In this document: piece by piece, positions 48,372-59,302 of the stretch
Numbering within the stretch: position 1 is the first letter of the stretch
How the letters are laid out: each line of letters opens with the position of its first letter
From: Buddleja alternifolia
Taxonomy: Eukaryota; Streptophyta; Magnoliopsida; Lamiales; Scrophulariaceae
Length of the DNA: 64,000 nt
Direction: 5' to 3'
NCBI GenBank assembly: GCA_019426215.1
Contig: CM033405.1
Span: 10,083,001 to 10,147,000, forward strand
The notes under the pieces: model-generated
Databases searched by the model: none
What the model was told of the DNA's origin: nothing
What the model saw: the letters and a program-made list of their open reading frames with translations, nothing else
Made by a program: the position numbers and the translations under genes

Positions 48372-51300
48372 TTACGCCGTTCTTTTAACCAGAGAAATTT
48401 TATTCGGCTCACCTCCCCATTCCTCAAACACTACTAATGTGTTCCCGCTTGGTTTCACCCACGAACGCGGGATATGATACCTGAGATTTAAGTTTCATCA
48501 GATTCTTTGTTAAAAGTTTTTAATAAAGATTACGTGATACTGTCGAGTAAGAAAGGACTTAAAACTAACCATCTTTGAGAGGGCTCTCCACAATTAGTTA
48601 GGCATTTCGTCTCAGTGAACGTGCCAGCGTAAGTACAGTCACTGCAGTTGCCTTTCGCTATATATCCAGGCCAGTGCCTGCCTATGCTCTGTCCGTTTAC
48701 CCATATTTCGCCTTTCCCCATGCTGTACATATCTATTGCTATCGGATCGTTCCCTTGTGGTGCATTAAATGTAGTCTGAAAAACAAGGAATACGAAAATA
48801 TAAGTTAGATTACATTGATCTTTAATTGGCGTTACAGAAAAGACTTATAGGTTTATAGTAAATGTGTTCGTTCACCTTGTACCAAGTTAAAGGTCGCTTT
48901 TCAGCCAAGTACGATCCCTTAGCCCATTTAACCGAAGAACTTCCAGTACCAAGATTTAGTGATTCGCCATTCACACCAATCTAATCCATATACATTTGAT
49001 AAAACGTCGGTACAGGTATTGTCGTCTCTAAACTTGGCAATTCGCTAGTAAATGGAATTGAGAAGAGGATGAATACCTTGTATGACCACTTTTGCTTTGT
49101 CAAATCTTTTGTCCCCTCATTGAGACCATTTAGAGTGACAGGACCAAGAACTCCCTCTTTCCACATCTCATAGTGCACACCGACATTCTTAAAAAGAAAA
49201 CGATGTTATAAACGCTCAGATTTTAGATCATATAGCATCACCAATGCGAAAGAAGAGAGGAACAGGAAAACTTACTGGTAGACCAACAGAAACGCTAAGT
49301 AAAGCGATTTTGTTAATGCCAACTCTTAAATTCAGATAACCTCTATACGTCAATCTTGGATTATCCAGACTCCCGTAAACAGTTCCTGTCACAAATCAGA
49401 AATTAAACGAGACAAACTTAAGAAAAATACGAAAGATTAAGAGATTTTAGGATTTTAGAGAAGACAAAGGTCGAATCACCTGATAATTTTCCGTTGACAA
49501 AAACATGTAAGGCATGTCCTGCAGACATAACTGTTAGAAGAGGCAATTTTCCACTCTTTAGAAATCCTTCATTAGGACCTATGTTCACTCTGCAATCATA
49601 AGCCATTCATATATTATGTCGAAAAAGTTACAAACCCATAAATAATATAAAACAATGAAATTTGTTATGATTATCGTTGATAGACTTACTGAGTGAGGTA
49701 CCATAAATAATCTGAGGAGTCTCCGGTAAGATATACTTGCTCCCACAAACCTTGTTTTTCAAATGTGTCTTTGTCGTAAGCAGAAGGAATCGGCTCACTA
49801 TACGACTGCCAAGATAGTTTACCACCCACAGGGAGCATCTGTCTTTTCGAGCCTCTTAAGCTAACCTGCAATCACATTACACACATTAAAATCCACGCCA
49901 CAAATTAATATGTACATTATTCAGGAAAAGAAGAGAAACAACTTAATATATACAACATATGATTTAGTTTTATCAGTAAAGAACGGGTTTCCTTACTTTG
50001 GCAGTGTTGTAGACTTCGGTTTTGCAATTGGGCAGAATGCTGATAGACCAAGGAGGCAAATCGTATTGCACGTTCTGAAAGGTTAATTTTGTCCAAGATG
50101 TAGTGTCCAAGTTGGAGAGAAACGCAGCACAATCTGCGGACTTTGATCTAAAGACATGAACCTGAGGATGGCCAATGAGGCAAAGTTAGTACCACACGTG
50201 ACTTTAGATGCAATCATACAATATACATATGTACATTCAGATTTGAGAATGTAATAATGAATTTACCTCTTGATTTTTAGCAGGCCACGTGACTGTGGGA
50301 TACGATGAAGCTAAAGCCGGTTCAGCTTGCTTAATTGCTTTGTGTAAATCTCTCAAGTGCGCCCATTTCGTCTCGTGTGGAAGTCCTGGTACATATTATC
50401 ATTAATATTTAAACTTGACAACTTCAATACAGAAAGAATTTGTTTATATGCATGAGATCAAATAATTGAAGATGAATATTTCATTATCAGCATAACTAAA
50501 CATAATATAAAACTTATACATAAGCCATAATAGCTGAAGATAAAATGAACTTTGAGACATTACCATATTCATCTAATGGAGCATCAAAATCATAGCTGGT
50601 GGTGACGAAAAGACCACTCGTTCGACCAAAGTTCGTTCCTCCATGGTACTGGAGAGCAAATAAAGTGATAAATTGTGAGATTTTCTTATTTATAAAATAA
50701 TTGTAACAAAAAAAAAAAACTGAAAGCAAAAAAGATTTACCATGTAATAATTAAAATATGAACCATTATTCTGGACAAACTTGGCTACTGAATAAGCCAA
50801 ATCTTCAGCAGGTCGATAAGGAGTTGGGCCGCCAAATTGTTTATACCTAACGCAAATATACATAAAGTATATCATAACTAGAAATTGAGCAATAAAATTT
50901 CATGTGATAGCATATTGAAGAAACGTAGTACGAAGGAAAAAAAAAGGAAACAGAACTCTAATATTTCAGTTATTTACCAGCCACTCCAGACTTCAGTGAA
51001 CATTTTGGGGTTATAGGGCTTGTTAGGTTGGAAGTTTTCGCAATAGAAGCCATTGCACGTATCTATCTGTAACGTAACACAACGAGTTAGCATGAACTTA
51101 AAGAAAACATCATAAAATTTTGTTCTCGCCTCATTCAAGAAATTGACATATTTTATGGCTAAAAGTTAAAAACTCTAGATACTATATTGGTAAATACACT
51201 TTTAAGACTTTGTTGGCATGTATTAACTGATTTGTATTACAGCTGCATTAAAATTATAATTAGCAATCAATATCAGCTGAAATGTTCAACTGCTGCTAAA

Positions 51301-54300
51301 AAATTTCCCCAGATTGGCACATTAAATAGACTAAAATAGGAAGGAAAACAAAATATACTAAAAATAATTGAACAAGTAAAAAAATGGTACCATGGGAGCA
51401 GGTGCACTTTCGTGTTTGCACATAATCCACGGAACATCAGTATTAAGTTCGACAGCCATTTTCGCTGCCCAAGTTGAGTAAACTTTACCGGGAGCACCAA
51501 TTTCCCACTCTATCGGTCCGTATTCATTTTCTATCTGCAATATTCCATTCAAACATTTTATTTCAAATATATATTGCCAACTTATGAATAAAAGAAGACA
51601 ATTTACAACTGTTTTGAACCTGTGACAAAATTATAGGTCCTCCCTGAGGCTCAAACAATTTTTCAGACTTCATCATGTTCACTATTTTTTCGACAAATCC
51701 TTGCATTGCCACCTTTAATATATGTACACCAAAATTCATCAGATGAAATTAATTACGATACAATTTGAGTCGACAGAGTTGATAAGCTACTCCAAACTGG
51801 CAAACCTTGAAGGGTTGATTGTCAGTTCTGAATTCAATTCCAGGTACATATTTTAGCCAAATAGGGAATCCTCTGCATCAATGAAAATTAAGTCCTTCAA
51901 TTTAGAGATTTTCTCAACTTAATCAAATTTTTTTGAGTCCACATCTATATATGTATACATATTTTTCTTGTATACGTAATATGTTTATTACCCATAATTC
52001 CACTCTGCACAAACATAGGGCCCAATACGGAGATTAACATAGAGACCAGCCTTCTGAATCAGTCTGATGAATTTGATAAGATCATACCGTCCCCCAAAGT
52101 TATACTGGACAACAAGACAATAGAAATAAATAGAAAATATTTGAGTTTTTAGCCATTCCTAAATTAAGAAAACAAAAATTAGTTAGAAGAATTTTGACAT
52201 TACTTTTCCCTGAGATGGCTCATGTCCATTCCAGAACACGTAGGTATCTATAACATCTAAACCTCCATCTTTAGCCTTCTGTATAAGATCAGGCCACATC
52301 TGTATATATCCAACAAATCAAGCGTTCGATAAATCTGATTTAGCATTGAAATAGTGCCGAGGCTACAGTTTGAGACCTCCGGAAAGGTGAGAGAGACAGG
52401 GACGGAGCTAAGATTTTATATTGGAGGGAATTCTGATATTTTTTGTTTTGGGGGCAAAATTTAAAAGATCAAAAATTTGTAAGCTAAAAAAGTAATCTTT
52501 CACAAGTTGAGGGGGTATGCACCTACCAGCCGCCTTGGCTCTGCATCTGGTGTCATACAGTATGGAACGCTGAGATCCGAACTGACTCTTCTCAAGACAC
52601 ACAAGAGCTTTCCCCAAAAGACGGTCATTATGATGTTTGTATTGCCATTGGCAAAATTCTAGTTTTAGTCCCATAAGATTTCGTGATTCTAGTTTTAATC
52701 TTATAGTTTACGAAATTCTAAAAATGGTCCCAAAATATTTCACTTTTTTCAAACTTGGTCCCAATTTAACCCAAAATTAGTCCCACAAGATTTTTTCCTT
52801 TAATTTTAATCCCATAGGATCTCGTGATTTTAGTTTCAGTCCCATAGGATCTCGTGATTTTAGTTTTAGTTCCATAGTTTGTGCAGACAGCTGTGCGCGT
52901 CTTCACGAGAAAACTCATAACTCATTGTAGAAAGCTCGAATTCATGAACCATTTTCTTCCAATAAAACTATACACATAGGGCTATCCACACATATATTGC
53001 ACATAATCAGAAGACGTCTAGAACAAAGCAGTTTTGTATTCAAAATTAGCTAAAAAACTGTCGGCTGAGCAGACAGCTGTGCGTGTCTTCACGAGAAAAT
53101 TCATAACGTATTGTAGAAAGCTCGGATTCATGAACCGTTTTCTTCTTATGAAACTAGACACATAGGGATATCCACACATATATTGCACATAATCAGAAGA
53201 CATCTAGAACAAAGCAGTTTTGTATTCAAAATTAGCTAAAAAACTGTCGGCTGAGCAGACAGCTGTGCGTGTCTTCACGAGAAAATTCATAACGTATTGT
53301 AGAAAGCTCGGATTCATGAACCGTTTTCTTCTCATGAAACTAGACACATAGGGATATCCACACATATATTGCACATAATCAGAAGACATCTAGAACAAAG
53401 CAGTTTTGTATTCAAAATTAGCTAAAAAATTGTCGGCTGAGCAGACAGCTGTGCGCGTCTTCACGAGAAAATTCATAACGCATTATAGAAAGCTCGGATT
53501 TATGAACCGTTTTCTTATCATGAAACTAGACACATAGGTCTATCCACACATATATTGCACATAATCAGGAGATTAGCTAAAAAATTGAAAAAACTGTCGG
53601 CTGAGCAGACAGCTGTGCGCGTCTTTACGAGAAAATTCATAACGCATTGTAGAAAGCTCGGATTCATGAACCGTTTTCTTTCTATGAAACAAGACACATA
53701 GGTCTATCCACACATATATTGCACATAATCAGGAAACGTCTAGAACAAATCAGTTTTGTATTCAAAGTTAGCTAATCAGATTCCGTGCAAAATTAAAATA
53801 AAAACATCTTGTGGGACTAATTTTACGTTCAATTGGGACCAAGTTTGGAAAAAGTGAAATATTTTGGGACCATATTTAGAATTCCGTAAACTGTGGGACT
53901 GAAACTAGAATCACGACATCCTATGAGACTAAAATTAGAATTTTGCCTATTGCCATTATATCCTCATTGATCGACACTAATTCACAAATTGTTATTTATA
54001 ATATTAATATGGATTATGCGCTGAAGGCGTTTTAGTCCGTCCATGAGCCATAATATATAAATTCCATTAACATTTCCAAATTTATTTTAAGATTCACCAA
54101 ATTATTCTTAATTATTATTAGGATACATCACAATCAGGGACGGAGCAAGGGGATTGGGTACCTCCTGGCTGATAGGAGCACCCGCCCCGCTCAACTTTGA
54201 AGAATTATTTTAACCCTACAAATTTCTGAAATATAAACTTTCACCCCCTAAAATCTAGAATTATCCAATTTTGCCCCCTTTATTTTGTATTTGCCCGTAA

Positions 54301-54554
54301 CCCTATATTCATGACTCCGTCCTGATCATAATCAATACAAAAGAACATTTACAATGGAAGAAGAGTAATAATGAGAAAAGAACCTCAGGAGTGCTTCTTG
54401 GATAATGAATAGAACCGGAAATGAGAATCCTTCTCTTCCCATTAATGATGAAGGATTTGTCATCATATGTAACAGTGGCATTAACCGAAGAACATGCCAA
54501 TGAAAACAATACTATCAACAACAAAACGTTGATTCTCATCCGCATTGCACCCAT
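48372..54554 (-). CDS. Beta-galactosidase, GH35, 18 exons, 724 aa
   Basis: A secreted cell-wall enzyme (EC 3.2.1.23) expected to remove terminal beta-galactose from pectic galactan, arabinogalactan proteins or related glycans. Exons: 54554-54384, 52299-52204, 52104-51992, 51872-51806, 51712-51620, 51534-51391, 51066-50978, 50846-50741, 50648-50564, 50385-50267, 50161-49997, 49865-49690, 49589-49480, 49385-49276, 49187-49077, 48980-48876, 48775-48570, 48480-48372. Nearly all introns are GT-AG and the spliced frame is open throughout. A signal peptide spans about residues 1-27. The GH35 signature [14 protein letters not shown] starts near residue 173; E184 is the likely acid/base and E253 (MFTEVWSGW) the nucleophile, by alignment with tomato TBG4. 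It ends after SLVKRTA, so it lacks the C-terminal lectin-like domain of some plant family members. No coding defect is seen. Intron 1 (2.1 kb) carries at least two MITEs. Confidence 0.95.
52397..52549. mobile_element. Possible decayed hAT MITE in intron 1
   Basis: Starts CAGGGACGGAGCTAAG and ends near cttggctctgcatctg, a degraded inverse. No clear 8-bp duplication, so it is less certain than the element at 54135-54324. Confidence 0.4.
52649..53947. mobile_element. Mutator-like foldback element in intron 1, 1.3 kb
   Basis: Long inverted arms (about 150-230 bp) begin TGGCAAAATTCTAG and end with the inverse, CTAAAATTAGAATTTTGCC. Words like 'tttagtcccataagat' and 'ggtcccaaaatatttcac' appear mirrored. 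It is flanked by a perfect 9-bp duplication, TATTGCCAT (52640-52648 and 53948-53956), the size typical of Mutator-like elements. There is no transposase. The core is the 186-bp tandem array. It sits in intron 1 of the beta-galactosidase gene. Confidence 0.9.
52885..53780. repeat. Tandem array of ~186-bp units, about five copies
   Basis: Units begin at 'gcagacagctgtgcgcgtcttcacgagaaaa' and recur at close to 186 bp. Two central copies are almost identical (53018-53203 and 53204-53389); one copy near 53570 is shortened by deletion. The core words cacgagaaa, gctcggattcatgaaccgtttt, gacacatagg, cataatcag and cgtctag match the ~175-bp array at 3641-5868. Minus-strand 61-residue frames are the repeat itself. 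Confidence 0.92.
54135..54324. mobile_element. hAT-type MITE in intron 1, 190 bp
   Basis: Ends CAGGGACGGAG and CTCCGTCCTG are inverted. It is flanked by atcacaat (54127-54134) and atcataat (54325-54332), an 8-bp duplication with one mismatch. Same family as 7376-7534. It lies about 60 bp from the 3' edge of exon 1, inside intron 1. Confidence 0.85.
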
Positions 54555-54659
54555 CACTCATATATGCAGAGAATCTCAAAACAAATAGAAAATGAAAACA
54601 CTATAAACAATATATACAAGATGTCCCTCTTTTCTTTATTGGTTAATTTATTTACCTAT

Positions 54660-54743
54660 AAAGAAGAGAGAGAGAGAGAGAGTTGAGTGGGAATTTTGGT
54701 TACGTGCATGAGAATATGGGGAAGCTCCAAAATGCTTTATATA
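54660..54743 (-). promoter_or_regulatory. Core promoter of the beta-galactosidase gene
   Basis: TATATAAA on the minus strand (54736-54743) lies about 180 bp upstream of the ATG at 54554. A (ga)n run at 54665-54682, a (tc)n tract on the coding strand, falls in the presumed 5' UTR; such tracts are common there in plants. Confidence 0.6.
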
Positions 54744-55219
54744 CAATTATACGTACATTAGAGTGGGGGCCACAAAACCAAATTCATTGGTGTGGTTGAT
54801 GGGTTTTACCGCATTTCCGACTTAACTTACGCTCATCCATTTTCCTATTTAGAGATATAGTTTATAGTTTTTAGTTTTTTCCGAAAAATTACACACGACC
54901 TCTCACTTACTTATTATGTAATTATAAAAAAAAAAAAAAAACTTTTCATTTTTTTGAAATAACATACAATCCTCATACGAAGGTATTCTTGCAATTAAAC
55001 CCATGTATTTTAAAAATTACAATTTTACCCCTTGTAAAACTTATAAATAGACCCTTGAAAGGGTGTGCTAGTGATTCCAAAAAATGAGGGGGTTTGTGTG
55101 TAATTTTCCTTTTATTTTCCGTGGTTTCGCTCTATTGTTTTTTCTTTTCTTTTTTCCCTTTATAAAATCTTAGTTTTAGCTGAATTCGCTTATTACGAAT
55201 GGTTATCCTTTTTGTTAAA
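54744..55219. other. Upstream intergenic DNA of the beta-galactosidase gene
   Basis: AT-rich, with an A17 run near 54927 and a C/T-rich tail near 55130-55160. No gene or clear element is seen. Confidence 0.4.
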
Positions 55220-55223
55220 CGTA

Positions 55224-55880
55224 TATCCTCTCTTTAGTTTACTACGTATTGCTTGTGGATGATTATATCCGTTCTGAACACAACAAACTATGCGCAATAA
55301 AAAAAATAATAAAAATAAAACAAAGAGGTTACTTCATTTCTTAACTTTTAGATTCTCATTATCATCATATATTTATCTTCACGCGACTTCGTTTCTTTTT
55401 AACCAATCTATAGTCATTTTAAGTAAATTTTTTCCAATACTTCTGGTTATTGCTTCAGCCTTCGAACATACGAATAGTAAAACATACTATCCTTCTAAAG
55501 TCACCACAAATCCTCTGTTTAGTTTACTGCGTATTGTTTGTGGATGATTATATTCGTTTTGAGCATAAAAACTATGCGCAATGAGAAAAATAATAAAAAT
55601 AAAACGCAGAGGATTACTTCATTTCTTAACTTCTAGAGTCTCATTATCATCATATATCAACGGGATAATTACACTCACACACCCTCAATGATGGGGTAAT
55701 TACATAAATCTCCCCTCACTAATTGATAATTACCCCATTAACCTTCATGTGACTTCGTTTCCTTTTAACCAACCTATAGTCATTTTAAGTAAATTTCTTC
55801 CATTACTTCTGGTTATTGCTTTAGCCTTTGAACATACGAATTGTAAAACATACTATTCTTCTAAAGTCACCAAAAAACTT
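55224..55880. repeat. Tandem duplication of a ~290-bp segment, second copy with an ~80-bp insertion
   Basis: From 'cctctctttagtttactacgtattg' (about 55227) the sequence repeats at about 55513 with modest divergence through 'ctttaaagtcacc'-like ends. In the second copy about 80 bp containing ggataattacac, ggggtaattac and gataattacccc (about 55656-55742) replaces four bases of the first copy. Small open frames in both copies (55290-55547 and 55749-55958) match each other only because of the duplication. Confidence 0.7.
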
Positions 55881-56214
55881 ATATTTAATTCAAGAACAAA
55901 TCGTAGAATTGTGGAATTCCCCTTGGAGATAAATTTTTATTATGTGATGATTAAATAGAGTTACAAAAGAATCTACAAATATCATAACCTACACTATAAA
56001 ATAGGAAACAAGTATATTCTAGCCTATCAACTAGAGATTATAATTGATACAAATAATAAAAGATACGCTAATATATTTGTCTTACACGCCCCCGCAGTCG
56101 AAATAGGAGCATCCCGAATGTTGAGACTAGACCTAAAATCTATAAACAAAGGTGAAGGAAGACCCTTCGTAAAAACGTCAGAAATTGATATTGGGAAGGA
56201 ACATGCAAAACACA

Positions 56215-56740
56215 TAATTACCCTAAGGCCACCTTTTCACGTACAAAATGCATATCTAATTCAACATGTCTAGTGCATTGATGTTGTATAGGGTTAGAAG
56301 AAATAAACAAAACTAATATTATCACAATCAACGATAGTAGTTGTGATAATAGGAGAATGTAACTCAAGAAGAAGTTGTCAAGCTAACAAATTTCAGCGAC
56401 AACATTTGCAACAACACGATACTCGACTTCAGCACTTGAGCGGGAAACATTAGGTTGGAGTTTGGCAGACCAAGAAATAAGGTTGTGACCCAGGATGATA
56501 TAATAACCAAAGGTGGAATGACACGTATCGGGATAACCAGCCCGATCAGCATCTGAGTAGGTGGTAGGGCCATCAGTGGAGGAGGGGTGAAGCTGAAGAC
56601 CTTGAGATATGGTGCCCTTAATGTATCGAAGAACACATTTGAGAGGATTAAGATGAGACTCGCGAGGATCATGCAAGAAAAGACAAACTTGTTGGACGAC
56701 ATAAGCTATATCAGGATGAGTGAAAGTAAGATATTGTTAG
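56215..56740 (-). pseudogene. copia RNase H fragment
   Basis: The minus strand encodes YSDADRAGYPDTCHSTFGYY, then LISWSAK and SRSSAEVEYR, the copia RNase H core. After a frameshift come CTRHVELDMHFVREKV words at about 56300-56225. A G-rich tract (gactgcgggggcgtg, near 56095) downstream resembles a polypurine tract followed by an LTR remnant. RT and everything upstream are missing. Confidence 0.85.
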
Positions 56741-57490
56741 GTTTCGTCTCACCATGCGCTGCGGAAATAAAACGTAGACGAATCTCAATCCATGGACCGC
56801 TCTGGAAATTTATGAGTTTTAGATAGAAAACAGAGAAGAACAACACGAAAACTATTTACCATTCTTCTTTATCTAATTAATTCCAATTAATTAATCTAAT
56901 TAATTAATTAACTTATTAGATGATGTAATTCGTTTATCAAATAACAAATTACCAAAATATCCTTTTATAAAACAACGGAACCTTTTACATCTTTCATCCT
57001 TGAAAGCGCAACTCTCTAGGTTTGTCTCAATTGGCAATGGGAGGAAATCAAGAATGTGGGTGTCACCTAACCAGTCCCATGAACCCATATCGAAACTCAA
57101 TTGAGAACGAAAGGATAAGATCATTATGAGCCTTTTTCAGTCATGAATACCATATGAGTATAAGCCCTTCACTGTTATATCCAATCGAGTGAGAGTCATG
57201 GAAAGTGTTAAACTCATAGGACTCGACGTTCAACTATAGTACTACGAAATTGTCAAACTACCCTTCGTGTTCCACACGAGATAGTTTGTATGATTTGGCC
57301 AAAGACTTGTTATTTCATATACTCATGGACTCATAGGACATAAACTCATTTACTACTCGGGACAGTGAATTCTACCTTGGTAATCACCAAACAACTGTTA
57401 CTTGCCCACTGACACTGCATTTCGAGGTTGACCCCACCAACGGGTGAATTGGATCTAACTACTCTAATAACAAGTTCAGTGTCACAAGTG
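56733..57490. repeat. LTR-like repeat, first copy
   Basis: Starts TGTTAGGTTTCG with 'catgcgctgcggaaa', includes an AATTAATTAA-rich stretch and then 'gtctcaattggcaatgggagga', 'cacctaaccagt', 'gagtgagagtcatgga' and 'cttgcccactg'. The same words in the same order occur at 62785-64000. It ends where a second copy begins (tgttgggaatcctg, 57491). Possibly an LTR or a short non-autonomous LTR element. No protein. Confidence 0.5.
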
Positions 57491-58439
57491 TTGGGAATCC
57501 TGTCGGCATGCGCAACGAAAATGAAAAAAAGTCCGGATTCCCAAACCAAGATCAATTTGTGGCTTTCGTCGATTTTTAATTATGAAAAAGATTAATACAA
57601 AAAACTTACCTTTTGGCGTATTCAACTTTAATCCTCTCGATTTTTCAATGTTCTCCAACGGTTCAATTGTAATGTCTCTAGATCATCACACAGGAATGGA
57701 CTCCGGGAAATCTCCATCTCCAATCTCCATGGCGGCGAGGTCAAACTGAGTGGACTGAGAAGAGAGAAACGTTTTCTCCTATGCTCTGTATTTCTGGTGG
57801 AGGAATTTCACGTAATGACTTCTCTTGTGTTCTCTGACTTGTGTTGGAGGATTAAACACTACTACAAAAATACACTATTACAACGCACCTATTACAGCGG
57901 TTTTTAGAAAACCGCTGAATGGAGGGGTCTATTACAGCGGTTTTTTGGTGAACAACTGTAATAGGTTTTCGCCGGGAACCAGTTACAGCGGTTTTCTGAA
58001 AAACCACCTTAACCGATCAATTATAGCGGTTTTTCAGAAAACCGCTTTAAAAAAAAAAATTAGAACATTTCCCCCCCCCCCATTTTCCCCCCAATTCGGT
58101 CGACCCCCTCTCTCTCTCAACTCTCTCTCACTCATCTCTCTCTCTCACTCACTCATCTCTCTCTCTCTCACTCACCTCCTCCACCACCACCGCCGCCACC
58201 CCCTCAGCCTCCACCCCCACCGCCGCAACCACCACCACCATTATTCTCTCTCTCTCTCTACTACTCTATATCTCTAGCTATATATATATATATATACACA
58301 CACACCACATATAGCCCCACCACCACCACACCCACCATATACTGCCACCACCAACACCTTATACCGCCGCCGCCCGTCTCTCTCTCGACTCTCTCTCACT
58401 TTGTAGGTATATACTTATATATATATATATATATGTTTA

Positions 58440-58830
58440 TATATGTTGTGTATATTTTATATATGTTATGAAATTAGGGTTATATGTTAATATTTTGATT
58501 GTTGTTAGGGGTTTTGTGAATTATATAATGTGGGTTATAAGTTAATATCTTGATTGTTATTATATACATGTTATGTTAATTAGGGTTTTGTGAATTATAT
58601 AATGTGGGTTATATGTTAATATCTTGATTGTTGTTATATACATGTTATGTTAATTGGGGTTTTGTGAATTATATAATGTGGGTTATATGTTACTTTCTTG
58701 ATTGTTGTTATATATATATGTTATGTTAATTGGGTTTTGTGAATTATATAATGTGGGTTATATGTTAATTTCTTGATTGTTGTTATATATATGTTATGTT
58801 AAATGGGGGTTTTGTGAATTGTATAATGTG
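58440..58830. repeat. ~77-bp tandem repeat in the CACTA leader, about five copies
   Basis: The unit is built on 'tgtgaattatataatgtgggttatatgttaatatcttgattgttgttatatac' and 'gttatgttaattagggttt'. It lies between the subterminal repeats and the transposase start, where CACTA elements often carry repeats. Function unknown. Confidence 0.8.
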
Positions 58831-59302
58831 GACATTTTGGGTTTGTTGTGGGTGAAAGATTAGAATGTTGGGTTTGTTGTGGTTGAAAGATGCGAATTTT
58901 GTTGGTTGCAAGTTTGAGGGAAGATTAAGTTGAGAACTTGGTAGAAATTTTTGCGTTGTTACTCTGCCGAATTTTTTCTAGGATATTGGGAAATAAATCA
59001 AAATTTTGATAATTTAATTAATTCAACTGAACTGATGTTAAAATTATTTAATTTAATTAATTAAGAATCAAGATGGATGTATCGAAATTGAATTTTAGAG
59101 GATCGTAAGATCCGAATTTTGTTGGTTGCAACCCAGGCCACCCGGGGGAAGATTAAGTCGAGAACTTGGTAAAAACGTTTGTGTCGTTACTATGTCGAAT
59201 TTTTTCTAGAATAATGAAAATTAAATTAGAATAAAAATTATTTAATTAATTTAACTATGAAGTGATATTAAAATTGTTTAATTTAATTAATTCAGAATCA
59301 AG

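Noticed and set aside
55290..55958. Two short plus-strand frames as paralogous small genes
   Set aside because: They coincide with a recent tandem duplication of non-coding DNA, and the second is interrupted by an insertion.
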